A DNA stretch of 64,000 nucleotides, taken from positions 124,001 to 188,000 of the forward strand of contig NZ_CP053344.1 of the NCBI RefSeq assembly GCF_013113715.1, in the 5' to 3' direction. Origin of the DNA: Herbiconiux sp. SALV-R1 (GTDB taxonomy: Bacteria > Actinomycetota > Actinomycetes > Actinomycetales > Microbacteriaceae). The position numbers and the translations under genes were made by a program. Numbering within the stretch: position 1 is the stretch's first letter; each line of letters begins with the position of its first letter. The notes under the pieces are model-generated. The model saw only the letters and a program-made list of their open reading frames with translations. It searched no databases and was not told the DNA's origin. Positions 1 through 10,547 of the stretch are shown here, piece after piece.

Positions 1-95
1 AACAGCTCGTCGAAGCCCTCGCTCGCGCCCGTCGTGTGAGTGTGGTCGGATGCGCGGGTGGGGTCGGACGCGGGTGCAGGGTCGCTGGTCACCAT
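1..95 (-). CDS. N-terminus of an unidentified protein (cut by window edge)
   Basis: Reading leftward from an ATG at 95, the frame stays open to the window edge for 31 codons (MVTSDPAPASDPTRASDHTH and on). The composition, rich in Pro, Ala, Ser, Thr and Asp, is like the disordered N-termini common in Microbacteriaceae proteins. An ACTGGGG stretch lies a few bases upstream and could be a weak ribosome site. No family can be named from so short a piece; it could also be a chance frame, as GC-rich DNA keeps frames open. Confidence 0.4.
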   Translation of the reverse strand, partial: MVTSDPAPASDPTRASDHTHTTGASEGFDEL

Positions 96-432
96 GACCC
101 CAGTCGAGCACGCCTCGCCCGATGCCACCACAAGGAGCCCGGTCCGGCGGCGAAACGACGGAGCCTCTCTGCCGAACGTAGCTGAAACTCCGTCGTTCGG
201 CCGGAACCGCCCGATACTCCGTCGTTCGGCGGACGCGGCCGCGCAGAAAGACGGATGCGGGGCCCGCGTTGTCGCCGAGCCCCGCATCGTGTCCCGCCCC
301 CTGAGGGCGGCAGCCGCACGCAGTCCCGATCTGCTTGCGACTTGAGACTTCAATATCGCATACCCAATTCCCGTTTGCCAACCCCTGACGCCGATTTCCT
401 CGACAGGTGACGATTGATGATGCGCATGCATG
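96..432. repeat. Intergenic region with three copies of a CGAACGACGGAG-type element
   Basis: No gene is seen between the partial gene and the tRNA-Phe terminator. The stretch 151-230 holds one forward copy (CGAAACGACGGAG, 151-163) and two reverse copies (CTCCGTCGTTCGG, 188-200 and again at 218-229), so forward and reverse copies can pair. The same word forms a 15-bp inverted repeat at 61027-61105, which marks it as a dispersed element rather than local chance. Confidence 0.6.
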
Positions 433-459
433 AAAAAAGCCCCCGGGTGACCCGGGGGC
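433..459 (-). terminator. Rho-independent terminator after tRNA-Phe
   Basis: Read leftward: a 9-bp perfect GC stem (CCCGGGGGC arm 451-459, GCCCCCGGG arm 439-447), a 3-base loop, then six T. It lies directly downstream of the leftward tRNA-Phe. Confidence 0.9.
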
Positions 460-464
460 GATGG

Positions 465-537
465 TGGCTCCGACCGGCATCGATCCGGTGACCTTTCGAT
501 TTTCAGTCGAACGCTCTACCAACTGAGCTACAGAGCC
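465..537 (-). tRNA. tRNA-Phe(GAA)
   Basis: 73-nt cloverleaf on the minus strand. The acceptor 5' strand GGCTCTG (537-531) pairs with CGGAGCC (472-466), discriminator A at 465. Anticodon GAA at 504-502 is preceded by CT and followed by AA. The T-arm has GGTCGATGCC. No CCA is encoded directly after the discriminator. Confidence 0.95.
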
Positions 538-575
538 GAGTGGAGGATGCGCCTGGGCACATCGCGCCGCTCTAG

Positions 576-603
576 CGAAAAGCCCTTCCGTTCGGAAGGG
601 CTT
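576..603 (-). terminator. Terminator between tRNA-Asp and tRNA-Phe
   Basis: 11-bp perfect stem AAGCCCTTCCG (580-590) / CGGAAGGGCTT (593-603) with a 2-base loop. Read leftward it ends in TTTTCGC, so it ends the tRNA-Glu/tRNA-Asp transcript before tRNA-Phe. A separate promoter for tRNA-Phe would then be needed, or termination is partial. Confidence 0.85.
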
Positions 604-609
604 CGCGCC

Positions 610-686
610 TGGCGACCCTGACGGGACTTGAACCCGCGACCTCCGCCGTGACAGGGCGGCACGCTAACCAACTGCGCTACAGGGCC
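610..686 (-). tRNA. tRNA-Asp(GTC)
   Basis: Minus-strand cloverleaf: acceptor GGCCCTG (686-680) pairs with CAGGGTC (620-614), discriminator G613, and CCA is encoded at 612-610. The anticodon loop CTGTCAC carries GTC. It is probably co-transcribed with tRNA-Glu upstream at 753-825, as no terminator lies between them. Confidence 0.95.
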
Positions 687-752
687 TTACTTGTGTTCCT
701 ATTGTATCTGCTGCCGTTCCGCATCCCGACCCGGATCGCGCCGGAGTCTTCG

Positions 753-825
753 TGACCCCAACGGGATTCGAACCCGTGCTACCGCCGTGAAAGGGCGGCG
801 TCCTAGGCCGCTAAACGATGGGGCC
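753..825 (-). tRNA. tRNA-Glu(TTC)
   Basis: Minus-strand cloverleaf of 73 nt: acceptor GGCCCCA (825-819) pairs with TGGGGTC (760-754), discriminator A753. The anticodon loop CTTTCAC gives TTC. It is the first gene of the leftward Glu-Asp(-Phe) tRNA set. Confidence 0.95.
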
Positions 826-842
826 GCGGCGACAACTCCACG

Positions 843-872
843 AGTATGCCACAACCTGCCCACAGGTTCCAA
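843..872 (-). promoter_or_regulatory. Likely promoter of the tRNA-Glu/Asp set
   Basis: Read leftward: TTGGAA at 872-867, an 18-bp spacer, CATACT at 848-843, then 17 bases to the first base of tRNA-Glu. The boxes fit a primary-sigma promoter. The sequence lies in the gap between divergent genes, which fits. Confidence 0.5.
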
Positions 873-968
873 TTCGAGGGGCAGTTCTCCACACCCGCCA
901 CAATGTCCGGGAATCCCCGATGGGTGCTTGTTAGGTTGGCACGGCACGCACGACCAGTTCGAGGAGCC

Positions 969-2228
969 ATGCACACCACTCATCCCGCGACGACGCGCAG
1001 CCGCCCCAGACGCCCGAGGAGACGCCTGGGAGCCACGCTCGCCGCCACGGCGTCGCTGGTCGCCGCCGCCGTGTTCTCGGGAGGTCCGGCGTTCGCCGAT
1101 GACTATCCGAGCTGGGACGACGTGAAGAACGCCCAGGCGAACGAGAGTGCGAAGCAAGACGAGATCACCCGCATCGAGGGGCTCATCCAGAGCATCAGCT
1201 CGCAGGTCAGCGCCGCCCAGGCCCTCTCCACCCAGCGGGGCGAGGAGTACCAGGTCGCCCAGACCGCCTTCGACACCGCGAGCTACGTGGCCGACGAGCT
1301 CGAGGCGCAGGCCGAGGAGGCCTCCGCCGAGGCCGAGCGCTCGAATACGCAGGCGGGCCTGCTCGCCGCACAGCTCGCCCGCACCGGCGGCAACGACATC
1401 ACGCTCAACCTCATGGTGGGCGGCGAGCAGTTCTCGAACGACCTGCTCTACCAGCTCGGTGCGATGAGCAAGCTCACCGAGAAGACCGCGCAGATCTACG
1501 CGAAGGCCCAGCAAGACACCAACACGGCGACCGCCCTCACCGCCCAGGCGACCGTCGCGCGCAACGAGCTCAAGGGTCTCGCCGAGGAGGCCCAGCGCCT
1601 GTTCGCCGAGGCCGTCGTCGCCCAGCAGGCCGCCGAGGCGGCGCTGCAGGAGCAGCAAGACCACGAGGTCGAGCTCACCGCCCAGCTCGCGGTGCTCAAG
1701 GAGAACCGCGCCGCCACCGAGGCCGACTACCAGAAGGGCGTCGAGGCGCGCGCCGAAGCCGCCCGCGCCGCCGCGGCGGCGGGTCTGCCGACTCTCCCCT
1801 TCATCGCGGCCAGCGGCTGGGCGAGCCCCTTCCCGGGCTCGTACTCCTCCGACGAGTTCGGCATGCGCGTCAACCCCGTCTCGGGCGCCTACATCATGCA
1901 CTCCGGTCTCGACCTGGTGTACTCCGGCGGCACCTGCGGCGCCTATGTCTACGCCTCGGCCGAGGGCCTCGTCACCTACGCGGGCTGGAACGGCGGCTAC
2001 GGCAACTTCGTGCAGGTCGACCACGGTGGCGGCATCGCCACCGCCTACGGCCACAACACCACCCTCCTGGTCGGCAACGGCGACTACGTGCAGGTCGGGC
2101 AGCCGATCGCGCTCGCTGGCACCACCGGCAACTCCACCGGCTGCCACGTGCACTACGAGGTACGCGTGAGTGGAGGAGCGGTGAACCCCAGGGCCTTCAT
2201 GGCCAACGTCGGCATCGAGTTCGGCTGA
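969..2228 (+). CDS. Secreted M23 peptidase with long coiled coil (first of a tandem pair)
   Basis: 419 residues. A signal peptide (about 1-39, arginine-rich start, hydrophobic core, cut after AFA) precedes a coiled-coil region of about 230 residues rich in Ala, Glu and Gln, then a LytM/M23 zinc endopeptidase domain. The metal and catalytic residues are present: H311 and D315 (MHSGLD), H362 (YGHN), H393/H395 (CHVHYE). The layout matches EnvC/PcsB-type peptidoglycan hydrolases or their activators, which act at the cell wall in division or remodelling. The ATG at 969 is chosen because GAGGAG lies just before it and a signal peptide follows. The gene at 2276 is a paralogue, also starting its mature part with a DYPSW motif. 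Confidence 0.9.
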   Translation: MHTTHPATTRSRPRRPRRRLGATLAATASLVAAAVFSGGPAFADDYPSWDDVKNAQANESAKQDEITRIEGLIQSISSQVSAAQALSTQRGEEYQVAQTAFDTASYVADELEAQAEEASAEAERSNTQAGLLAAQLARTGGNDITLNLMVGGEQFSNDLLYQLGAMSKLTEKTAQIYAKAQQDTNTATALTAQATVARNELKGLAEEAQRLFAEAVVAQQAAEAALQEQQDHEVELTAQLAVLKENRAATEADYQKGVEARAEAARAAAAAGLPTLPFIAASGWASPFPGSYSSDEFGMRVNPVSGAYIMHSGLDLVYSGGTCGAYVYASAEGLVTYAGWNGGYGNFVQVDHGGGIATAYGHNTTLLVGNGDYVQVGQPIALAGTTGNSTGCHVHYEVRVSGGAVNPRAFMANVGIEFG

Positions 2229-2275
2229 CCGGCGACGAGCGCACACCAGCGTGACAACGTGAGAGCGAGACGAGC

Positions 2276-3592
2276 ATGACGACCACCGACACCAGAACCA
2301 GGCCCTCGCCGTCGCGGCGGTCGTCACGGATGCGCGGCGAACCGGGCAGGCGCCGTCGCCTCTCCCCGTCGAGGTTCGTCGCCGGAGCAGCCCTCGCCGT
2401 GGCGCTCCTCGCCGTCGACGTGTTCCGCGGTTCCGAGGGCGCCTTCGCCGTCGACTACCCGAGCTGGGAAGACGTGCTCGCCGCCCGCGGCAACGAGGCG
2501 ACGAAGCAGGCCGAGGTGGAGCGCATCCAGGGTCTCATCGCGCAGCTGCGCACCGAGGTGCAGCAGGCGCAGGAGTTCGCCGACCTCAAGGCCGACGAGT
2601 ACTCCGAGGCGCAAGACGTCTACGACACCGCCGTGTTCCGCGCCGAGGAACTCGCCGTGCAGGCCACCGAGGCCACCGCCCGCGCCGAGGAGTCGAACCG
2701 GCAGGCCGGTCAACTCATCACGCAGTTCACCCGCTCGGGCGGAACCGACCTCACCCTGAACCTCATCGTCGCCGGCGACGGCACCGAAGACCTGCTCTAC
2801 CAGCTCGGCGCCATGAGCCAGCTGTCGCAGGCCACCGGCCGCCTCTCCGACCAGGCGGCCCAAGATCGCAACACCGCCGCGGCCCTCACCGCCCAGGCCG
2901 ACATCGCCGAGCGCGAGCTCGAGGCGCTGAAGGTCGCCGCCGAGCTCGCCCTCGAGGAAGCCCTCGCCGCGCAGGTCGCGGTGGAGGCGGCGCTCGCCGA
3001 GGAGGAGGCCCAGGGCATCGTGCTCGAGGAGCAGCTCAAGGCGCTCACCGAGCAGACCGCGAAGACCGAGGCGCAGTACCAGGAGGGCGTCGAGGAGCGC
3101 CGCCGTCAGGAGGAGCGGGCCCGCGAGGAGGCGCGTCGCGCCGCCGAGGAGGCTGCCCGCGACCGCGGCGGCCCGCCGCCCGTCTCCGTCTCGGGCTGGG
3201 GCTCGCCGCTCTCGGCCTGGCGCGTCACCTCCGAGTTCGGCATGCGCTTCCACCCCATCGCGCACGTCAACCGCCTGCACGCCGGCATCGACCTGGTGCA
3301 GGCCGGGGGCGGTACCTGCGGCGCCCCCGTCTACGCCTCGGCGGCCGGCACCGTGGTGCAGTCGGGCTACAACGGCGGCCTCGGCTACTCCGTCACGATC
3401 GCCCACGGCGGCGGCCTCACCACGGTGTACGGCCACAACAGCTCGCTCGTCGCCGGTCGCGGCGCCGAGGTGGGCGGCGGGCAGCTCATCGCCTACGCCG
3501 GCACCACCGGCTCGTCGACCGGCTGCCACGTGCACTTCGAGACCCGCGTGAACGGGGTCGCCCAGAACCCGCGCAACTACGTGGGGTTCTAG
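2276..3592 (+). CDS. Secreted M23 peptidase with long coiled coil (second of a tandem pair)
   Basis: 438 residues, same order of parts as its upstream neighbour: basic N-terminus, signal segment to about residue 58 (GAFA), VDYPSW start of the mature part, a coiled coil of about 240 residues with many Glu, Ala and Arg, then the M23 domain. Zinc/catalytic residues are visible: H335 and D339 (LHAGID), H387 (YGHN), H418/H420 (CHVHFE). Only 47 bases separate the two genes, so they look like one transcript and a tandem duplication. A cell-wall hydrolase role is inferred from the family; whether the two act on different sites or times cannot be read here. A 24-bp inverted repeat follows the stop codon. 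Confidence 0.9.
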   Translation: MTTTDTRTRPSPSRRSSRMRGEPGRRRRLSPSRFVAGAALAVALLAVDVFRGSEGAFAVDYPSWEDVLAARGNEATKQAEVERIQGLIAQLRTEVQQAQEFADLKADEYSEAQDVYDTAVFRAEELAVQATEATARAEESNRQAGQLITQFTRSGGTDLTLNLIVAGDGTEDLLYQLGAMSQLSQATGRLSDQAAQDRNTAAALTAQADIAERELEALKVAAELALEEALAAQVAVEAALAEEEAQGIVLEEQLKALTEQTAKTEAQYQEGVEERRRQEERAREEARRAAEEAARDRGGPPPVSVSGWGSPLSAWRVTSEFGMRFHPIAHVNRLHAGIDLVQAGGGTCGAPVYASAAGTVVQSGYNGGLGYSVTIAHGGGLTTVYGHNSSLVAGRGAEVGGGQLIAYAGTTGSSTGCHVHFETRVNGVAQNPRNYVGF

Positions 3593-3597
3593 ACACG

Positions 3598-3657
3598 ATC
3601 GACCCGTCACGATTCGCCCTCCGGAAGCTCTGAGAGGGCGAATCGTGACGGGTCGAT
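3598..3657. repeat. 24-bp perfect inverted repeat between convergent genes
   Basis: Arms 3598-3621 and 3634-3657 are exact reverse complements (core GACCCGTCACGATTCGCC) with a 12-base loop. It sits between the ends of the M23 gene and the leftward ppa gene, so a two-way transcription stop is the simple reading, though neither side has a U tract. Confidence 0.85.
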
Positions 3658-3690
3658 GGGGGCCGCGGGCGCAGCCCGCGAGCCTGAGGG

Positions 3691-4185
3691 CTAGTGCGCG
3701 CCCTCTTCTGCCAGCTTGGTGATGCCCGCCTGCACGATGGCGTCGGCCTCGGCGGCGTCGCCCCAGCCCTCGATGTTCACGAACTTGTTCGGCTCGAGGT
3801 CTTTGTAGCGGGCGAAGAAGTGCTCGATCTCCTTGCGGGTCTGCTCGGGGATGTCGTTCACGTCCTGGATGTGCGCCCAGCGCGGGTCTTTGTGAGGCAC
3901 CACGACCACCTTGGCGTCGGAGCCCGCCTCGTCGCTCATGTTGAGCACACCCACGGGCCGCACCTTGACGCCCACACCCGGGAACACCGGGTACTCGAGC
4001 AGCACGAGCGCGTCGACGGGGTCTCCGTCGAGGCCGAGCGTGTTCTCGAAGTAGCCGTAGTCGGTGGGGTAGACGAAGCTCGTGAACAGCACGCGGTCGA
4101 GGTAGACGCGACCGGTCTCGTGGTCGACCTCGTACTTGTTGCGGCTGCCCTTAGGGATCTCGACGACGACGTCGTACTCGGCCAT
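3691..4185 (-). CDS. ppa: Inorganic pyrophosphatase (family I)
   Basis: 164 residues, the usual size of the bacterial family I enzyme. It hydrolyses pyrophosphate to two phosphates in the cytoplasm and so drives biosynthetic reactions. The active-site signature DGDPVDALV and the early [11 protein letters not shown] segment are clear, with further conserved Asp, Lys and Tyr residues (HKDPRW, YGYFEN). The start at 4185 has GAGGAG seven bases upstream. It is divergent from tilS with 48 bases between. Confidence 0.97.
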   Translation of the reverse strand: MAEYDVVVEIPKGSRNKYEVDHETGRVYLDRVLFTSFVYPTDYGYFENTLGLDGDPVDALVLLEYPVFPGVGVKVRPVGVLNMSDEAGSDAKVVVVPHKDPRWAHIQDVNDIPEQTRKEIEHFFARYKDLEPNKFVNIEGWGDAAEADAIVQAGITKLAEEGAH

Positions 4186-4233
4186 GCTGATGCTCCTCGA
4201 TCGGTAGGGGGGAAACTGCACTAACGTTACTTG

Positions 4234-5298
4234 ATGCCCACGAACGACCGCCGCCCGCGCCTCACGCCGGCGATAGCGGATGCGCGGCGAGCGGTGCGCG
4301 AGAGCCTCGCCACGATCGCTTCCGACGCGGGCGACCCGCCGGACCCGCACCCCCTCGTGCTCGTCGCACTGAGCGGAGGCGCCGACTCCCTCGCCCTCGC
4401 CGCGGCCACCGCGTTCGAGGCACCCCGAGCAGGCCTCGCGGCCGGAGCGGTCGTCGTCGACCACGGCCTCCAGGAGAACTCGGATGCGGTCGCCGTCCGC
4501 GCCGCCGACCAGGCCCGCGCCCTCGGCCTCGACCCCGTCGTCGTGACGCGCGTCGCCGTGGAGGCCTCGCATCCGGCCGGCCCCGAGGGCGCGGCCCGCG
4601 CGGCCCGCTACGCGGCGCTCGACGCCGAGGCGGCGCGGCTCGGCGCCCGCGCCCTGCTGCTCGCCCACACCCTCGACGATCAGGCCGAGACCGTGCTGCT
4701 CGGCCTCGCCCGGGGCGCCGGTGCCGCGAGCCTGTCGGGCATGGCGCCGGTCACGCCCGCCACCGACGCGGTGCCCGCGCGCCTGCGCCCCTTCCTCGGC
4801 CTCCGCCGCGCCGACACCGAGGCGTGCTGCGCCGACTCCGGCCTCGAGCCGTGGCACGACCCGCACAACGCCGACCCCTCCTATGCGCGCGTGCGCGTGC
4901 GCCGCTCGGTGCTTCCCGTGCTCGAGGCACAGCTCGGCCCTGGCATCGCCGAGGCGCTCGCCCGCACCGCCGAGCAGCTGCGCGAAGACGACACCACCCT
5001 CCACGACATGGCGATCGAGACCATCGAGGACCTCGTCGAACCGGCCGAGGCCGGCATCGCCATCTCGGCGGGAGCGCTCGAGGCGAACCCGCCCTCGCTC
5101 CGCAACCGTATCATCCGGTACGTCGTCGCGAGCGAGTTCGGGGTGGCGCTCTCGCGCTCGCAGACCCTCGCCGTGGCGGCCCTCGTCACCGACTGGCACG
5201 GTCAGAAGGGCGTCGACCTGCCAGGGATTAGAGTGGTGCGGCAGGGTGCGCGGGTGGAGTTCTCGCGCCGGCCCGCGGGAGACCCGACGCCCCGCTGA
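4234..5298 (+). CDS. tilS: tRNA(Ile)-lysidine synthase
   Basis: 354 residues. TilS joins lysine to C34 of the CAU-anticodon isoleucine tRNA, using ATP, so that it reads AUA. The PP-loop motif SGGADS is at 47-52, followed by the N-type ATP pyrophosphatase fold ([20 protein letters not shown]). The C-terminal part is short, as in other actinobacterial TilS, and lacks the long tRNA-binding extension of the E. coli form. A TTG directly before the ATG is an alternative start. It heads the tilS-hpt-ftsH order that is standard in Actinobacteria. Confidence 0.95.
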   Translation: MPTNDRRPRLTPAIADARRAVRESLATIASDAGDPPDPHPLVLVALSGGADSLALAAATAFEAPRAGLAAGAVVVDHGLQENSDAVAVRAADQARALGLDPVVVTRVAVEASHPAGPEGAARAARYAALDAEAARLGARALLLAHTLDDQAETVLLGLARGAGAASLSGMAPVTPATDAVPARLRPFLGLRRADTEACCADSGLEPWHDPHNADPSYARVRVRRSVLPVLEAQLGPGIAEALARTAEQLREDDTTLHDMAIETIEDLVEPAEAGIAISAGALEANPPSLRNRIIRYVVASEFGVALSRSQTLAVAALVTDWHGQKGVDLPGIRVVRQGARVEFSRRPAGDPTPR

Positions 5299-5330
5299 CA
5301 GCCCTGACGCACGATCGACAGGAGGAGCCC

Positions 5331-5882
5331 ATGGACGCCGGCGACATCGAGGGAGACCTCACCGAGATCCTGCTCACCGAGGAGCAGATCGCCGAGAAGA
5401 TCGCGGGTCTCGCCCGTCAGATCGAGGCCGACTACGCCGGGCAGGACGTGCTGCTCGTGGGCGTGCTCCGCGGCGCCGTCATGGTGATGGCCGACCTCGC
5501 CCGCGAGCTGAACATGCACATCGAGATGGACTGGATGGCGGTCTCCTCCTACGGGTCGAGCACCCAGTCGAGCGGTGTGGTGCGCATCCTGAAAGACCTC
5601 GACACCGACATCGCCGGCCGCAAGGTGCTCATCGTCGAGGACATCATCGACTCCGGCCTCACCCTGTCGTGGCTGTTGTCGAACCTGCGCTCGCGCGGCC
5701 CGGAGTCGGTCGAGATCTGCGCGCTGCTGCGGAAGCCCGAGGCCGCGAAGATCGAGATCGACGTGAAGTACGTCGGAGCCGACATCCCGAACGCCTTCGT
5801 CGTGGGCTACGGCCTCGACTACGCCGAGCGCTACCGCAACCTCACCTCGATCGGCGTGCTCGCACCCCACGTCTACTCCTGA
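5331..5882 (+). CDS. hpt: Hypoxanthine phosphoribosyltransferase
   Basis: 183 residues. It converts hypoxanthine or guanine plus PRPP to IMP or GMP (purine salvage). The PRPP-binding loop [14 protein letters not shown] lies at about 99-112, and the type I PRTase elements [13 protein letters not shown] and SSYGSST are present. An AGGAGG box sits eight bases before the ATG. It is 32 bases after tilS and likely in one transcript with it; ftsH follows after a 165-base gap. Confidence 0.96.
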   Translation: MDAGDIEGDLTEILLTEEQIAEKIAGLARQIEADYAGQDVLLVGVLRGAVMVMADLARELNMHIEMDWMAVSSYGSSTQSSGVVRILKDLDTDIAGRKVLIVEDIIDSGLTLSWLLSNLRSRGPESVEICALLRKPEAAKIEIDVKYVGADIPNAFVVGYGLDYAERYRNLTSIGVLAPHVYS

Positions 5883-6047
5883 CCGGATGCCCGTCGCGCG
5901 AGGGGGCCGGGGCCCGTCGCGGAGACGCACGGGCACCCGTTACGCCCACGGGGAACATGGAGGCGGCGTCCAGCGCCCGGCGGGTACTGTTGCAGCACTG
6001 ACAAAGGCACCGTGCCGAGCCTCGCGGCACTCGAGCGATGAAGAGAC

Positions 6048-8063
<2,016 letters not shown>

Positions 8064-8071
8064 GGCTCGCC

Positions 8072-8731
8072 GTGTCGGTCGACCGTGACAGGATCGAGGC
8101 CGCGGTCAGCGAGATCCTCGCTGCCCTCGGCGACGATCCCGCCCGCGAGGGCCTGCAGCAGACCCCGCGGCGCGTCGCCGAGCTCTACGCCGAACTGTTC
8201 GCGGGCGTCGGCGTCGACCCGGCAGAGGCGCTGCGTTCCACCTTCGACTCCTCGCCGGTGAGCTCCGGCGCGGCGCCGGAGACGGATGCGCGGGCCGACG
8301 AACGAACGACGGCCGACGATCTCGACGCCTTCGGTCGCCCGGCGCAGCCGGTGCTCCTCCGCGACATCGCGTTCCGTTCCGTGTGCGAGCACCACCTGCT
8401 GCCGTTCGAGGGCGTCGCCCACGTGGCCTACGTCCCCTCCGGCCGCATCGCCGGGCTCGGCTCGATCGTGGCCGTCGTCGAGTCGGCCTCGTCGCGCCTG
8501 CAGCTGCAGGAGCGGCTCACCGACGACATCGCCGACGCCCTCGAGCGCGCTCTCGACGCGCGGGGCGTGCTCGTCGTGCTCGACGCGAGGCACGGCTGCG
8601 TCACCGCGCGCGGCCCGCGTCAGACCGGCAGCACCACCGTCACCCTCTCGGCGCGCGGCAGCCTCGCCGACCCGTCGGCGCGGGCCGAGGTGACCGCGCT
8701 GCTGGGGGCGACCCAGGGGCTCGGCCGGTGA
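8072..8731 (+). CDS. folE: GTP cyclohydrolase I
   Basis: 219 residues from a GTG start. It makes 7,8-dihydroneopterin triphosphate from GTP, the first step of folate synthesis. Zinc ligands C105, H108 (CEHHLLPF) and C176 (HGC) are present, as is the QLQERLT segment. Compared with usual FolE, residues about 60-95 form an extra acidic, Ala/Ser-rich stretch (SSGAAPETDARADERTT) before the catalytic domain continues; it looks like a disordered loop. The stop overlaps the folP start by four bases (GTGA). Confidence 0.93.
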   Translation: MSVDRDRIEAAVSEILAALGDDPAREGLQQTPRRVAELYAELFAGVGVDPAEALRSTFDSSPVSSGAAPETDARADERTTADDLDAFGRPAQPVLLRDIAFRSVCEHHLLPFEGVAHVAYVPSGRIAGLGSIVAVVESASSRLQLQERLTDDIADALERALDARGVLVVLDARHGCVTARGPRQTGSTTVTLSARGSLADPSARAEVTALLGATQGLGR

Positions 8732-9633
8732 CCGCGACCGCCGCGGGCGAGGCCCGCACCGCTGCCGCGGAGCCCCGCTCTGCGCCGGGCCAGACCCGCA
8801 TCATGGGCATCCTCAACGTCACCACCGACTCCTTCAGCGACGGCTGCCGCTACCTCGACCGCGACGCCGCGGTCGCCCACGCCGTCGACATGGTGCGGCG
8901 CGGCGCACACATCATCGACGTCGGCGGCGAGTCGACCCGCCCCGGTGCGACGCGCGTCGCCGTCTCCGAAGAGCAGCGTCGGGTTCTCCCGGTCATCCGC
9001 GAGCTCGTCGCCCGCGACATCACGGTGAGCGTCGACACCATGAACGCCTCCACCGCGGAGGCCGCCATCGCCGCGGGTGCCGCGATCGTGAACGACGTCT
9101 CCGGCGGCCTCGCCGACCCCGAGATGGACGACCTCGTCGTCGACTCGGGCATCCGTTTCGTGGTGATGCACTGGCGCGGCGCGAGCGACGTCATGGTGCA
9201 GCACGCCCGCTACGGCGACGTGGTGGGCGAGGTGCTCGGCGAGCTCGAGCTGCGGGCCGCCCAGCTCATCGTGAAGGGCGCCGACCCTCAGCAGCTCATC
9301 CTCGACCCCGGCCTCGGCTTCGCCAAGAACGCCGAGCACAACTGGGCGCTGCTCGGGCACCTGCCGAGGCTCACCGCCCTCGGCCTCCCGGTGCTCGTCG
9401 GGGCGTCGCGCAAACGCTTCCTCGGGGAGCTCGAACCGGCCGGCGAACCCGGCGAACCGGCCGGCGAACCCGGCGACCCCGGCCGCGACCCCGCCGACCG
9501 CGACCTCTCGTCGGCGGTCGTCGCCGGCCTGGCCGCCCGCGACGGCGTCTGGGCCGTGCGCGTGCACGACGTCACCCTCACCCGCACGGCCCTCGCCGTG
9601 GCCGGAGCCTGGCAGAACGGAGCCGCCCGATGA
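8728..9633 (+). CDS. folP: Dihydropteroate synthase
   Basis: 301 residues. It joins 6-hydroxymethyl-dihydropterin pyrophosphate to p-aminobenzoate and is the sulfonamide target. Signatures are MGILNVTTDSFSDG (26-39), DVGGESTRPGA, and the phosphate/PABA-binding SRKRFLGEL. Right after SRKRFLGEL the protein carries an in-frame repeat (EPAGEPG twice, coded by two identical 21-bp units at 9433-9474), then a degenerate DPGRDPADRD. This enlarges a loop that is normally short. GTG start overlaps folE; the end overlaps the next gene by four bases. Confidence 0.95.
   Translation: MTATAAGEARTAAAEPRSAPGQTRIMGILNVTTDSFSDGCRYLDRDAAVAHAVDMVRRGAHIIDVGGESTRPGATRVAVSEEQRRVLPVIRELVARDITVSVDTMNASTAEAAIAAGAAIVNDVSGGLADPEMDDLVVDSGIRFVVMHWRGASDVMVQHARYGDVVGEVLGELELRAAQLIVKGADPQQLILDPGLGFAKNAEHNWALLGHLPRLTALGLPVLVGASRKRFLGELEPAGEPGEPAGEPGDPGRDPADRDLSSAVVAGLAARDGVWAVRVHDVTLTRTALAVAGAWQNGAAR
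9433..9474 (+). repeat. Two exact 21-bp units inside folP
   Basis: GAACCGGCCGGCGAACCCGGC occurs at 9433-9453 and again at 9454-9474, adding seven residues per unit in frame. A third, degenerate unit follows. Confidence 0.85.
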
Positions 9634-10547
9634 CAGCCGAGCAGCCGCACCACCGGCCCGAGCTCGACCGCCTGAGCCTCACCGGGCTCGAGGTCTTCGC
9701 CCACCACGGCGTGTTCGACTTCGAGCGCGAGAACGGTCAGCTCTTCGTCGTCGACGTCGAGCTCTGGCTCGACACCGCCGCCGCGGCGGCGGGCGACGAC
9801 CTCTCGGCCACGGTGCACTACGGCGAGCTCGCCGTCGAGATCGCCGCCGCCGTGGCCGCCGACCCGGTCGACCTCATCGAGACCCTCGCCGAGCGCGTCG
9901 CCGGCGTCGTGCTCGCCCATCGCCCCGTGCAGCGGGTGCGCGTGGTGGTGCACAAACCGGATGCGCCCATCACCGTGCCCTTCGGCGACGTCTCCATCAC
10001 GATCGTGCGAGAGCGCGCTGCCGTGCGTGCGGAATCGCCCGAGGCCGTGCGGGCCGTGCTCGCCTTCGGCAGCAACCTGGGCGACCGTGAGGCCACCGTG
10101 AAGGCGGCGGTCGCCGAGCTCGCCGCCACGCCCGGCATCGAGGTGCTCGCCGTCTCGCGACTCTACGAGACCGTCGCCGTGAAGCCCGAGGGCATCGACT
10201 TCGACGCGCCCGGCTACCTCAACGGCGTGGGCATCGTGAGCACCACCCTCGGGCCCACGGCGCTCCTCGACGTGGTGAACGCCGTCGAGCACGCCCACGG
10301 CCGGGTGCGGGCCGAACGCTGGGGCGATCGCACGCTCGACGTCGACATCGTCTCCTACGGCTCGCTCGAGATCGACACCCCGCGGCTCACCCTGCCGCAC
10401 CCGCGTGCCGGCATCCGCGACTTCGTGCTCGTGCCCTGGCTCGAGGTCGACCCCGATGCGGTCATCCCGGGTCTCGGCCGTGCCGACGCGCTGCTCGACC
10501 TCATCCCCGAGACGACCCTCCGGCCGTACGTGGGTGAGACCAGGTGA
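9630..10547 (+). CDS. folB-folK: FolB-FolK fusion: dihydroneopterin aldolase / hydroxymethylpterin pyrophosphokinase
   Basis: 305 residues with two enzymes in one chain. Residues about 12-130 are FolB (LTGLEVFAHHGVFDFERENGQ, with the catalytic-region HHG and later VRVVVHKPDAPI). Residues about 138-300 are FolK (FGSNLGDRE at the start, then ERWGDRTLDVDIVSYG and PHPRAGIRDFVLVPWLEV). The fusion covers two consecutive steps before FolP, so substrate passing is possible. It overlaps folP (ATGA) and the next gene (GTGA), so it is tightly coupled in translation. Such fusions are known in Actinobacteria. Confidence 0.95.
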   Translation: MTAEQPHHRPELDRLSLTGLEVFAHHGVFDFERENGQLFVVDVELWLDTAAAAAGDDLSATVHYGELAVEIAAAVAADPVDLIETLAERVAGVVLAHRPVQRVRVVVHKPDAPITVPFGDVSITIVRERAAVRAESPEAVRAVLAFGSNLGDREATVKAAVAELAATPGIEVLAVSRLYETVAVKPEGIDFDAPGYLNGVGIVSTTLGPTALLDVVNAVEHAHGRVRAERWGDRTLDVDIVSYGSLEIDTPRLTLPHPRAGIRDFVLVPWLEVDPDAVIPGLGRADALLDLIPETTLRPYVGETR

